Assembly (NCBI RefSeq): GCF_051175565.1
Contig: NZ_CP195105.1
Location: forward strand, 744,001-808,000
Direction: 5' to 3'
Source of the DNA: Daejeonia sp002484105
Lineage (GTDB): Bacteria; Bacteroidota; Bacteroidia; Flavobacteriales; Weeksellaceae
DNA length: 64,000 nucleotides
Below, piece after piece: positions 24,267 to 34,500 of the stretch (the stretch's first letter is position 1; every line of letters starts with the position of its first letter). The translations under genes and the position numbers were made by a program. A model generated the notes under the pieces. It had not been told where the DNA came from and did not search any database. It saw nothing but the letters and a program-made list of their open reading frames with translations.

Positions 24267-24488
24267 GAACTAAAGCTTCGGCAGCTTTAACAACCGCCTA
24301 AATCTGTAACTTTGTAAAATTAACTAAAAACGGGTAAACCGCCCAAAAAAGAGACTCTTTCAGAAATCCCCTGTAAATCTCTAAAATCCTTCGCCGATAA
24401 ACCCATAATGCTGAAAAAAAACTCCCGAAGCTTCCGTTAAATAGGGTATCACTGTTCGTTATTCGCACGCAACAAGAACTTAGCTGTT
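24267..24488 (+). mobile_element. Relic of an IS91-like element: left and right ends fused
   Basis: 24267-24340 resembles the left end at 9101-9170 (GAACTAAA.CTTCGG.AGCTTT ... GTAACTTTGTAAAA). It passes directly into a copy of the right end at 11372-11518 (AGAGACTCTT, GATAAACCCATA, CGCACGCAACAAGAACTTAGCT). The genes between are gone, leaving a small element of about 220 bases with both ends. Confidence 0.75.
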
Positions 24489-24605
24489 GAACTAAACCTC
24501 CGGTAGCTTTTCCCATTTGCCGTTTTAGTAACTTTGTTTTTATTAACCTTTTAAAAACTCATGAAATGGCTAAAAAAAAAAATCTACGGAGGATTTAAGG
24601 ACCAA
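24489..24605 (+). mobile_element. Left end of a second IS91-like element, abutting the first relic
   Basis: It starts GAACTAAACCTCCGGTAGCTTTT, matching 9101-9125 closely. It reaches the start of the recombinase gene: ATG at 24566 followed by a run of 11 A (24572-24582) and STEDLR, compare MATKKKSVEELR of the intact element. Similarity ends near 24605. A right end directly followed by a left end is the product expected when a rolling-circle element inserts next to itself. Confidence 0.65.
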
Positions 24606-24712
24606 CTATATAGCTCCAACAGATAATTGTATTCATGATGGCTCCACAGTTAATACAAAGAGTTTGGATATTGTTATGACGTATTTGGGACATTTTAAAA
24701 TTTAATAATAAA

Positions 24713-26016
24713 TTGGAAAAGGAAAAAGACATATTAGACAATCTTGAACTACGTTCAGAAAACGTGCAGGATATTCTCACGCAGCCGCCACATTGGATGA
24801 TTCGATGGGGAAACACGGTAATTTTCGTCATTCTCCTGATGGTTCTCTTGATGAGTTATGTAATTAAATATCCTGAGTTTATACCTGCCCCCATAGTCGT
24901 AACTTCCAAAAATCCACCTGAAAAACTTGAAGCAAGAACAAATTCTAAAATTGAAAAAATTTTAGTGAAAGATCATCAGTCTGTAAATAAAAATCAAGTC
25001 ATGATGGTGCTTCAGTCAGCTGCTGATTACAAGGATATTCTAGCTCTAAAAGATATAGTTGATTCAATGTCATCATCACAAGTTCTCTACTTCCCTACTC
25101 AACAGGCATCAACCTTCAAACTTGGCGAAATACAGGGAGAATACAATAGTTTTGCAAAAGCATTGCAGGATGAAAAACTTTTTACTCGTCTTAAGCCCTA
25201 TGCTCCTGAAAATATTGCAGCAAACCAAAGTCTTGGGGAATACAGGGCAAGGATTGCTACATTACAACAGCAGCGGAACTTAGAAGTTACAAAATTTGAC
25301 CTTACCAAAAAAAATACTTGCGCTCCCAAGAATTGTTCAATCAAGGTGTAATTGCCGCGATGGAACTAGAAAATGAAAAAACAAAATTTCTACAGGCAGA
25401 ACAAAATTTGAAAAATATCAATATAACATTGTCACAGATGCAGGAAGCGGTTTCAAATCTAAATAAAACCAAAAGCGGTGCATCAATAAATACTGAGAAA
25501 GATAAGATTACATACAGCTCCCAAACGCTCCAATTATTTGAACAGCTAAGAAAATCACTGAGACAATGGGAACAAAATTATCTCATTATTTCTTCTACTG
25601 AAGGAGTAGTTAGTTTCCAACAATTTTGGGGCGAGAACCAATTTGTAAAACCCGGTGATATTGTGATGTCTGTTCTACCCAATGATAAGGAATTAGTTGT
25701 TGGTCGGATGTTGATTCCATCAGTGAATTCCGGTAAAGTTAAACCAAATCAAAAGGTTTTAGTAAAGCTTGATAATTACCGATACCAAGAATATGGAATC
25801 GTTGAAGGCAAGGTCCAAAACATTTCTCTTACTCCAGATGATAAAGGGAACTATTATGTTGACGTTTTGCTTCCAAAAGGATTGCGGACTTCTTTTGGGA
25901 AAAAGTTGCCATTTGACAGAGAGCTCAAAGGAAGTGCCGAGATTGTCACCGAGGATTTAAGGCTAATTGAAAGGTTTTTCTATCAAATTAGGAAATTGTT
26001 GGGGTATCAAGCTTGA
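24713..26016 (+). pseudogene. HlyD-family membrane fusion protein, frameshifted
   Basis: The two frames (24713 to about 25314, then 25315-26016) together give about 433 residues: a short cytoplasmic N-terminus, one membrane segment (VIFVILLMVLLMSYVIKY, about 37-54), periplasmic coiled coil, and a C-terminal beta-barrel (GVVSFQQFWGENQFVKPGDIVMSVLP). This is the layout of the Bacteroidota HlyD proteins that pair with peptide exporters. The break is in an 8-A run (25307-25314); one more A restores FDLTKKKYLRSQELF. The start is TTG at 24713. No partner ABC exporter is present, so it may be a remnant. Confidence 0.75.
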
Positions 26017-26124
26017 TGTTTTTTTTAAAAAAATAATTGTTAATGCTAAGATTTCTTACAGAAACGAGGGATTTCCGTGCATTATTAGTGCAAATTCTCA
26101 ACAAATAAAGTCATCTTTTTCAAA

Positions 26125-26580
26125 AACCTGCCTGATTTAACCACAGGCAATTTTTCAACCTGCGTAAATTGGGCACATCCCAATCACAAAGCCGCGTAAA
26201 AAAGCCCATTTCCAAGAGAATCTTTTTCATTATTTTTAATTCCAAGATTATCTAAACTAAAATCTAAAAAATAACTCTGAAATAATCATCTACAGAATTT
26301 TCAGTCCTTCCGATTCTTTTGTTAAATATGCACTCCCAAAGTAACCACCTGCGAAAAATAGACACAAGTTCAAAATCAACCTGGGTAAAATAGACCCACC
26401 CTACATTTTCCTAAATGATAAGCATTCTGACAAAAATTTCAATGATAAAAAGACACACCTTCCTTCAAAACCTGCACCAAATAAACTTATCTTTTTCAAT
26501 AAGTTGGGTAATTTAGCTACAGGTTATCATGCAACCTGCGTAAATCAGCCACATCCTACTCGCAAACGTGGGTAGAAAAG
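26125..26580 (+). repeat. Six degenerate 21-bp iteron-like repeats
   Basis: Units at about 26125-26144, 26157-26177, 26346-26366, 26378-26398, 26469-26489 and 26533-26553 share AACCTGCGTAAAT..G.CACA. The best two are within longer copies of about 80 bases (26131-26213 and 26502-26580), each with an inverted repeat before it (CAGGTT...AACCTG at 26530-26538). No gene fits in 26017-26984. A position just before the mob genes suggests oriT, an origin or a regulatory binding array. Confidence 0.6.
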
Positions 26581-26839
26581 TTACACCTCAATTCTCCCCG
26601 TTTTCCATGTTTTTTTCCTTCCAAAGCAACTTTATCATAAAAAACCGCAAAACAACCCTAATATAAGCATTCGAGGAACCTTTTCAGACCTCTAAAAAAA
26701 TCAGTAAACTTTTGTTGCAAGATGTGTCTTTGTACCCACAAACTTTTCAAGTTTTGGGACAAAGACGGTCTTGCCTTTTTGCAAAAGGGGAAAAAACGGC
26801 GGAACTTGTTTTTTTTAATCACCAAATCTGGTTCAAGCA

Positions 26840-26898
26840 TCTAAACTCGTCTAAATTATTCTTTTTTAATCTTCGGAGAATCTAAACTCGTCTAAATT
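26840..26898 (+). repeat. 18-bp direct repeat upstream of the surface protein gene
   Basis: TCTAAACTCGTCTAAATT occurs at 26840-26857 and 26881-26898, 41 bases apart, each followed by a run of A/T. Role unknown; it could be an operator or a mobilisation site. Confidence 0.55.
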
Positions 26899-26984
26899 GT
26901 TCTTATTTAGCCCACGCCCCATGAACACTATTGTTTTCACGGATTTGATGTCCCAATTTTGCAACAGAAATTTTAATCAAAAAA

Positions 26985-27779
26985 ATGAAAGCAACCCTCT
27001 ATGTTCTCCTGACACTTTTTGCCATCAACCTCAATGCGCAGGTCGGAATAAACACACAGACACCCGAAACTACTTTTGATGTAGTAGGAAAACCAAACGA
27101 CACCTCACATCATGACGGGATTATTCCTCCAAGGATAACGGGCGACCAGTTGGCGAACAAGTTTTACACACAGGCAAAAAAAGGTGCGGTTGTATTTGCC
27201 ACCGCTCCGGCTTCCAATCTTTCGGGGCAGGTCATCAATATTTCAGAATCAGGAATGTATTATTTTGACGGCAACGTATGGCAGAATTTCGCAAAGGAGA
27301 AACAGCCTGTCGAATACAGAATTGTACTCACCTTCGATCCCAACAGCACCGCCGCACTGACAGCAACTTCAACTTGGTCCGCCCCTGTAAACTATTCGGG
27401 AAATAGCCACGCCTATCTTACCTCCTCAAAATATTACACCATCGGAACCAAAAATTTCGGAGGACTAAAGGGAGCGGTTTTGTTCAGAAAAGTACAGGGA
27501 ATTGTAAATGTATGGTTTCAGATGTACAGGTCTTCTGATTCCGCACCGATTACGGGAAACGCCTTCATCAGCATTGCGAGCATCTACAGCGACATCGGAT
27601 ACATTCCCAACCAGATTGTCTTACTGCATACGGAAAATTCCACGCAATATTTTCCAGCCCTGCTGGAGAATTACAGCATCCAGATTCCGCAAACCTCCCT
27701 AAACGCAATGTCCACATCCTACTACACCTACGGAGAAGTTCAAGGATATTCCAACTGGATCAAGCCTTATCTGCCCTAA
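26985..27779 (+). CDS. Hypothetical secreted surface protein
   Basis: The 264-aa protein has a signal peptide (MKATLYVLLTLFAINLNAQ, cut after about residue 18) followed by VGINTQTPETTFDVVG, the opening of a large family of flavobacterial secreted proteins. A beta-rich domain fills the rest. No catalytic motif. It is separated from the mob genes by 23 bases and is probably co-transcribed with them; its role in transfer, if any, is unknown. Confidence 0.7.
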   Translation: MKATLYVLLTLFAINLNAQVGINTQTPETTFDVVGKPNDTSHHDGIIPPRITGDQLANKFYTQAKKGAVVFATAPASNLSGQVINISESGMYYFDGNVWQNFAKEKQPVEYRIVLTFDPNSTAALTATSTWSAPVNYSGNSHAYLTSSKYYTIGTKNFGGLKGAVLFRKVQGIVNVWFQMYRSSDSAPITGNAFISIASIYSDIGYIPNQIVLLHTENSTQYFPALLENYSIQIPQTSLNAMSTSYYTYGEVQGYSNWIKPYLP

Positions 27780-27802
27780 TTGATGATTCAACAAAGTCCT
27801 TA

Positions 27803-28153
27803 ATGGAAAAAGAAGACTACATAAAATTCAGAATATCCAAAACCAAAAAACAGGACTGGAAAAAAATATGCAAAGACAGAAACCTCACATTGACCGACTT
27901 ACTGACGGCATCAGTTGAGAACAGAATTTTAGACAACGAAAGAAGACAGATACTGGCGTTCATTGAAAAACAAGACAACGTCTTCATCAAGATAGAGACC
28001 AACATCAACCAGGTAGCGAAAATTGCAAACGGACAAAAGTTTATTTCGGAATCAGAACTGAAAAACTTCACCGCAAAGCTTTCAGAAATCGCCAAATTGA
28101 AGAAGCAGCAAAACCAAATCTTCGAAAAGATCTATGAAATGCTCGCAAAATGA
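27803..28153 (+). CDS. Relaxosome accessory protein (MobA-like)
   Basis: The 116-aa protein has a ribbon-helix-helix-like N-terminus (YIKFRISKTKKQDWKKICKDRNLTLTDLLTASVENRIL) and a helical C-terminus (about 60-115), as in plasmid mobilisation proteins that help a relaxase bind oriT. Its stop overlaps the relaxase start (ATGA at 28150-28153), indicating translational coupling. Confidence 0.75.
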   Translation: MEKEDYIKFRISKTKKQDWKKICKDRNLTLTDLLTASVENRILDNERRQILAFIEKQDNVFIKIETNINQVAKIANGQKFISESELKNFTAKLSEIAKLKKQQNQIFEKIYEMLAK

Positions 28154-29619
28154 TTGTCAAGATTATTCCTGCTTCAGGCTCGGATTTTCACGGCGTTCAG
28201 TACAACGACAAAAAGATGGAGAAAGGAACAGGAGAACTGATGCTGATGAAAAACTTTCCCTCCTTCATCAATGGGGAAAGCAGTCCGGAGCAGGTTCGGG
28301 ACTACTTCAAATCCATTTCAAAAAATGAGAAGGTAAAGAAACCACAGTTCCACGCCGTCATTTCTGCAAAATATCAGAATCATGGCAAGGAAGAAATCAC
28401 CGAAATCGCCAAAGACTTCATGCAGGAAATGGGCTACGGAAAACAGCCGTTCATAGTTGTTTACCACAGCGACACCGAGAACAACCACGTCCATATCGTC
28501 TCCACAAGGGTTGACAAGCAGACCGGAAAGAAAATCAACGACAGTTACGAACGCTTGAAAGCCCAAAAAGCATTGGCAGATACACTAGAAAAACGATACG
28601 GAGTAAGTTCCGAGGAAAAATTAGAAAAACTGCTAAACTATCAAATTGCTTCACTCAGCCAACTGGAACTCCTGCTTGAAAGAAGCGGGTTCAAACTAAC
28701 TAAAGACACAAATGATGAAAATGACTTTTCCATTCTGAAGAACGGGGTAAAACTTAAAACCATCCACGGTAACCAAATCAGTTTTACCCCCAATTCGGAC
28801 AACGGACGAATGAGACAGCTGAAAGCCATTTTGAGCAAATACAAAGACCTCTGTTCCAATAAAGTCTTCAAGGTAGAGGACAGAAGGGCGCAGGAATCAC
28901 TGCTACCGGAAGAAAGGCACAGCGACCATTGGAAACCCAAGATAGAGTTCGAGAGCGAGCTCCAGAAAAAATTGCGGGACATCTACGGACTGGATGTGGT
29001 CTTCCACCACAAGGACGGACAGAAACCCTTCGGATACAGCATCATCGACCACAAATCGGGAAAGGTGTTCAAGGGAAGTGAGATCATGAAGATGGACGAC
29101 CTGTTTGAGATGACCGATGAGAAAATTGACAAGAAACTTTTTGAAAGTCTAAAGGACTATAATCTGGCGGACAGTTTTTCAAAACAAATATTAATGGAGC
29201 ATCTGAAACGCCAGAATCCCGAAAACGCTATAATAGAATTTATGCTTTTCGAGTCTAAGAAAATAAAGAACAGGGAGGTTTTCAACGCCATAAAAAACGA
29301 GGTAAAGGATTATGTCGAAACACAGAATAACAAGGATGTCCACCTCATAAAATCGGAAGATGGAAAATATTATGCCGTCCACTCCAAACTGCATTATGTG
29401 GGTTCATTGGAAAACTTAATTGGAGAGAATGCCTATCAAAAATTCCTCAATCCAAGCAAAGAATTGACACCGGAAAGTAGAGATGAAAATCTTTCCAAGG
29501 AACTGGATAGAACCATAGACGACCTGATTTTCCAATTCACCAAACCGTCGGGAGGAACAGGGAGAGACCCTGCCGAAGAAGAGTTAAGAAAAAGACGCAA
29601 AAATAAAAAAAGAACATAA
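28150..29619 (+). CDS. Relaxase / mobilisation nuclease (MobB-like)
   Basis: The 489-aa relaxase would nick oriT and lead the strand into the recipient. The metal site is visible as His106 with His113 and His115 (YHSDTENNHVHIVSTRVD), and FHAVISA around residue 68 precedes it, as in the MOBP-type family. A long C-terminal part (about 200-489) has no recognised domain. Downstream the ParA gene starts 3 bases after the stop. Confidence 0.85.
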   Translation: MIVKIIPASGSDFHGVQYNDKKMEKGTGELMLMKNFPSFINGESSPEQVRDYFKSISKNEKVKKPQFHAVISAKYQNHGKEEITEIAKDFMQEMGYGKQPFIVVYHSDTENNHVHIVSTRVDKQTGKKINDSYERLKAQKALADTLEKRYGVSSEEKLEKLLNYQIASLSQLELLLERSGFKLTKDTNDENDFSILKNGVKLKTIHGNQISFTPNSDNGRMRQLKAILSKYKDLCSNKVFKVEDRRAQESLLPEERHSDHWKPKIEFESELQKKLRDIYGLDVVFHHKDGQKPFGYSIIDHKSGKVFKGSEIMKMDDLFEMTDEKIDKKLFESLKDYNLADSFSKQILMEHLKRQNPENAIIEFMLFESKKIKNREVFNAIKNEVKDYVETQNNKDVHLIKSEDGKYYAVHSKLHYVGSLENLIGENAYQKFLNPSKELTPESRDENLSKELDRTIDDLIFQFTKPSGGTGRDPAEEELRKRRKNKKRT

Positions 29620-29621
29620 GA

Positions 29622-30275
29622 ATGATCATCACATTTGCCACCCAAAAAGGCGGAACAGGGAAAACCACCCTCGCCATCGCATTCGCCAACTATCTCTCCA
29701 GAATTTCTACAAGGAAGATCAAGGTGTTTGATTTCGACTACCAAAAATCCTTCTTCAACAAATGGAGGGAGGATGCGGACTCGGAACTGCCCAAACTCTA
29801 CGAGGTGGAAGTCATTGGCGAAGATGACGATGAGCCGCCTTTCGAGGACTTGGAACAGGTTGTCGACCTGAAAGAAAGCAAAGACCTGTTCCTGTTCGAT
29901 CTGGCGGGAACACTGGACCAGAGATACAGCGATGTTTTGGTGTACAGCGACTTCATCATCATTCCCTTTGAGTATTCCGATGTGTCCGTAAAATCAACCT
30001 TGGTATTCAAAAATCTTCTGGGTTTGTTGGAAAGCGAGGCGGAAAGAATCTTCATCCGCTCCAAATACGACAAGGGCTACAAATATCTCAACCAAAAGGA
30101 AATGGATATCGAGTTGGCAAAATACGGAACTCTACTAGAAAATCCCGTGTTCAAGAGAAACTGCCTCCAAACCATCGACACGAGAAAACTCACCTACGAG
30201 CAAAAATACGCCGTAAAGAAGCCGTTCGACGAAATTATACAGCAGATCAGCGAGGTCAAAAAAGTTGCGCTTTAA
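29622..30275 (+). CDS. ParA-family ATPase (TraA-like)
   Basis: The 217-aa protein has a deviant Walker A at FATQKGGTGKTT (about 5-16), FDFDYQKS (switch, about 35-42) and LFLFDLAGT (Walker B region, about 87-95). Single ParA genes next to relaxase genes are usual in Bacteroidota conjugative elements, where they may position the transfer complex or help maintain the element. No ParB is seen. Confidence 0.85.
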   Translation: MIITFATQKGGTGKTTLAIAFANYLSRISTRKIKVFDFDYQKSFFNKWREDADSELPKLYEVEVIGEDDDEPPFEDLEQVVDLKESKDLFLFDLAGTLDQRYSDVLVYSDFIIIPFEYSDVSVKSTLVFKNLLGLLESEAERIFIRSKYDKGYKYLNQKEMDIELAKYGTLLENPVFKRNCLQTIDTRKLTYEQKYAVKKPFDEIIQQISEVKKVAL

Positions 30276-30337
30276 CGAGAGACAAAAGAGACAAGAAAAA
30301 AATAATCCATAAACCACAAACCTCAAATCAATACATT

Positions 30338-30871
30338 ATGTTAAAATACTCACTCATCCTTTTAGGAGCCTACTTTCTGTACTATGCCGGAAATATCGTC
30401 TACGACCTTTTCCTAAAAAAAGAGAAAACCGTTCAGACCGATGTTGCAGAAGAATACTCACTCGGCGACTTTGCACAGGCGGAGAATGAGGAACCCACCT
30501 TGATCGGCATCGAGGATGTGGAAAATCTCAAAACCCCGAAATCATTCCTAAAAAGCGAACCCATTCCGATTCAAAGACAGAACAATTTTGAAGACAATCC
30601 CAGTTTGGAAGAATTGAGGAAACGATTTGAAGAGGAAGAGGATTTGGATGGGACCAGCTCAAAACAGCCCGAAACCAAACACCATGAAAATCCGCCACAG
30701 CAAACGGAAATCAGCAAAAAGCCAGAAATTATTGAGCCAATAGTTTCCAAGAAAAAAAATGATGCACAGAGCAAGAAAGACCAATGGAAAGAATTTGTCA
30801 ACCTTTCTGAAACCAACGTAAAACTGGTGGACAATATTGAGGGACAAAAGGTTTACCACTCGACGATTTAA
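30338..30871 (+). CDS. Membrane-anchored transfer protein of unknown function
   Basis: The 177-aa protein has one N-terminal membrane segment (LKYSLILLGAYFLYYAGNIVYDLFL, about 2-26) and then a long, acidic, Gln- and Pro-rich, probably disordered region. It occupies the TraB-TraD position of Bacteroidota transfer operons; I do not recognise a domain. Confidence 0.65.
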   Translation: MLKYSLILLGAYFLYYAGNIVYDLFLKKEKTVQTDVAEEYSLGDFAQAENEEPTLIGIEDVENLKTPKSFLKSEPIPIQRQNNFEDNPSLEELRKRFEEEEDLDGTSSKQPETKHHENPPQQTEISKKPEIIEPIVSKKKNDAQSKKDQWKEFVNLSETNVKLVDNIEGQKVYHSTI

Positions 30872-30907
30872 CCAATTTACCATACATAACTAACCTAAAT
30901 TTTAAAA

Positions 30908-31231
30908 ATGATGAAAAATTTTATCAGAAAAAACGTGACAAAAAAGAAAGTTCTAACCCTTGCCTTGGTGATGCTGGCAATGACCCCGATGCTTGCGCAG
31001 GGCGGAGCGACCGCCATCTCCAATGCCGCTTCCGACATTAAGGACTATTGGGACCCCATCAAGCTGATATTAAAGGCAGTCGGTGGACTCGTAGGATTTA
31101 TCGGAGGATTGAGGGTGTACAACAAATGGACGAACGGCGACCAGGATGTCAACAAAGAAATCCTCGGCTACGGCGGTGCGATGATCTTCCTTATCGTGGT
31201 TCCGGAATTTGTAACCGCATTCTTTGCTTAA
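30908..31231 (+). CDS. traE: TraE (DUF4134), VirB2-like membrane protein
   Basis: The 107-aa protein has a signal-like N-terminus (LTLALVMLAMTPMLAQGG) and two membrane helices (ILKAVGGLVGFIGGLRVY; MIFLIVVPEFVTAFF), the standard layout of TraE, thought to be pilin-like. NKEILGYGGAM is typical. TraF follows after one base. Confidence 0.85.
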   Translation: MMKNFIRKNVTKKKVLTLALVMLAMTPMLAQGGATAISNAASDIKDYWDPIKLILKAVGGLVGFIGGLRVYNKWTNGDQDVNKEILGYGGAMIFLIVVPEFVTAFFA

Positions 31232-31232
31232 G

Positions 31233-31547
31233 ATGGGATACTACCTGTACAAGGGGCTCAAAAAACCCCTTGTATTCTTCGGACTCAAAGGCAAATACAT
31301 CATTTATGCGGTAGCCGTCATCGGCGCAGGTGTGGTTGCGGCACTCATCTTATCCAAATTCGGATTGCTGGGTTCATTATTAGGTTTATTGGTAACCGCA
31401 GGAGGTGTCTACCTCATTTTCAAGAAGCAGGACAAAAACGGACTCTACGACAAGACCAAAAATTTTGACCAGATATTCATTTTTCCAAAAAAACTCAACA
31501 ACAAAAGATTTTTAAAAGATGGTAAAGACAAAGAAACAGGCATTTGA
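31233..31547 (+). CDS. traF: TraF (DUF4133), VirB3-like membrane protein
   Basis: The 104-aa protein begins MGYYLYKGLKKPLVFFGLKG, typical of the family, followed by two membrane segments (about 25-68). Start set at the ATG at 31233 just after the TraE stop. The C-terminus overlaps the TraG start by 29 bases. Confidence 0.82.
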   Translation: MGYYLYKGLKKPLVFFGLKGKYIIYAVAVIGAGVVAALILSKFGLLGSLLGLLVTAGGVYLIFKKQDKNGLYDKTKNFDQIFIFPKKLNNKRFLKDGKDKETGI

Positions 31548-34500
31548 CATTCCCTTCATCGGCTACGATTACGGAAAGGATTTTGGATGGGATTTTGATG
31601 TCCTCTTCGGACAGTACGGGAATCCGATTATCGGCATCAGAATTAAGAACATTGTGGAACAGTATTCCGCCGACCCAGACAACTACCTGAACTTCCATAC
31701 CGTGCTGAATCAAGTCGTATCCATTATTGGCGAAGGAAGAATCGTTCAAAAACTCGACATCTTTTCCAAAAAGAGATATACCGCCGAATCCTCCAACCAG
31801 TTCCTCCAGCAGAAATACTCCGAGCATTTTGACGGAAGACTATTTAAAACCATCGAAACGGTACTCCTGTTTACGGACATTGTGGACGACAAACTCAAGA
31901 AGAAAAACAAGCACTACCAGTTTTCCGAAAAAAGTTACAAGGAACTTCGCGACAAATGCCAAAAGGTGTTGATGCTCTTGAAGCAGAGCGGTTGCGAACC
32001 CCAATTTTTATATGAGAAAGATTTTGAATACTACATTTCGGGTGTATTGTCGATGCAGTTTACGGAAACCCCGGTTTTTGACAATATCAAAAGTACCAAC
32101 GAATATCTCCAAATCGGAAACCGCTTCGTCAAAAATATTTCCTATGTGGATGTCGAAAATATCGACCTGCCTTCAGAAATAGATCCTTTTTCCATATTGG
32201 GAGGAAACGGAGCAGCCTCGGAAACGGCGGTGGACAACTTCACCTTCATCAACGAATTGGAGGATTACGAAACCATCATCTACAATCAGGTCATCACCAT
32301 TCCTCTGCAGGCGCAACAACAGCGGGAACTCGACAAAAAGAAAAAGAAGCACGAGGGGGCGGCAAACAACTCTCCATCCAACGCCATTATTGCGGAAGAA
32401 ATCCAAACGCTTCTCCACAATATCGCCATCGACGGACAACTCGTGGTCAATGCCCATTTCTCCCTAATATTTTCAACACATACACTGGAAAAAATGGAAG
32501 GAATACAGTCGATGATCGAGAACAAGCTTTTTACGAAAGGAATTATCGTCTCCAAGAACGCCTACAACCAGCTCGAACTATTTCGCTCCGCCATTCCAGG
32601 CAATGCCACGGAACTTCGGGAATACGATTTATTTATGACGACAAGCGAAGCGGCCTTGTGTTTTTTTTTTAAAGAAAGTTACCCCGTGAACGAGGAATCC
32701 AATTTTTATCTGCGTTTTACCGACCGACAAGGCGTTCCATTGAAAGTTGATCCGGCGGACTTGCCGATGAAGACAGGAAGAATCAACAACCGAAACAAGT
32801 TTGTCCTCGGTCCGTCAGGTTCTGGAAAGTCCTTCCTGATGAACAATATCGTTGAGCAATACCTGACCTACAATTATGACGTGGTCATTGTGGACACGGG
32901 AGATTCCTATTCGGGAACCTGCAAATACAAAGGCGGGAGATACATCCAATACACTGAAGAAAAACCAATCACCATGAATCCTTTTTTGATGAACAAGAAA
33001 GAGTTCAACATCGAAAAAATAGAATTTTTGACCAATTTGATTTTCCTGATTTGGCAAGGTCCCGATGCCACGATGTCGTCCGCACAAAAATCTATTTTGG
33101 ACAATGTGCTGATGTCGTATTACCACCAATATTTCAATTCGGGAACCAGGTGGTATGAGCATAAGACCTCGGAGGAACTCATTCTCTATCTGAACAAATA
33201 CAACATCCACGAGGAAGACATTATTTCAGATTTTGAGAACCAGTCGAACGGACAGTACAACTATTACGATATTTTGGGAATCGCTTTCGATGCAGGTTCT
33301 GACGAGATTAAGGAGGCTTTCCGAAAACTCGCCATCGAATATCATCCGGACAAAAATATGAACAACCCGAATTACGACAGCGAAAAATTCTACAAGGTTT
33401 ACGAAGCTTATGAAACCTTGAACGATGAAGATAAGAGAAAAATCTACAATGAGACGCAACTCATCCTCATCAAGTCCAACGAGATTATCAGGCAGCCGAA
33501 AACGGCGGAAGAATGGAACGAGTCCTTCCGAAAAACCATCATCAAGAAAATTAAGGAGCTCGAAGAAAAATTGGAGGCAAAAGAACTTTCCTTCAACGGA
33601 TTCTATGACTACTGCGATAAATTTCTGCCCCTTTACCTGAACAATAAGAAACACCACATCACCGAAAAGGAATTTAATCTAAGGACATTCTTGTTCGTGC
33701 TGAAGGATTTCTACAAAGGCGGAAGATATGGAACGACACTCAACGAAAGTGCAGACAACACGCTCTTTGACGAACCATTCATCGTCTTTGAAATCGACAA
33801 TGTGAAAGACAACCCGAAACTGTTTCCGATCGTGACACTCATTATCATGGATACCTTCATCCAGAAAATGCGTCTCCGAAAAGACCGAAGAAAGGCGCTC
33901 ATCATCGAGGAAGCATGGAAGGCGATTGCCAGCAAACTGATGGGCGGATATATTCTCTATCTCTACAAGACGGTTCGGAAATTTTGGGGAGAAGCAGTGG
34001 TTGTTACCCAGGAATTGGACGACATCATCGGAAATGCCGTCGTAAAAGACAGTATTATTAATAACTCGGACACCTTCATATTGCTGGATCAGACCAAGTT
34101 CAAGGACAACTTCGACAAGATTGCATCACTGCTTTCATTGAACAAGGTGGAACAAAACAAGATTTTCACCATCAATAATTTGAACAACAAATTTGGAAGA
34201 AGCCGTTTCAAGGAATTTTATCTGAAGCGGGGTTCCAAAGGAGAAGTGCACGGCAATGAGGTTTCCTTGGAGCAGTATTTAACCTACACCACGGAAAAAC
34301 CAGAAAAATCCGCAGTCGAATACTATGTCCAACAATACGGAAACTACGACGAGGCTTTGCAAAAAATTGTAGGCGATTTGAAAAATTTCGGAGACAGCCT
34401 TGAAAACTTGGTATCGCTCGTCAACCTTTATCAAAAGCCATTGGACAAAAAGGTGGTTTCCTATTACAGGATGATGAAGAAGACGCACAAAGGGCAAAAT

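Noticed and set aside
26125..26580. CRISPR array
   Set aside because: Repeats are short, degenerate and irregularly spaced (about 30 to 190 bases), without uniform spacers or cas genes nearby.
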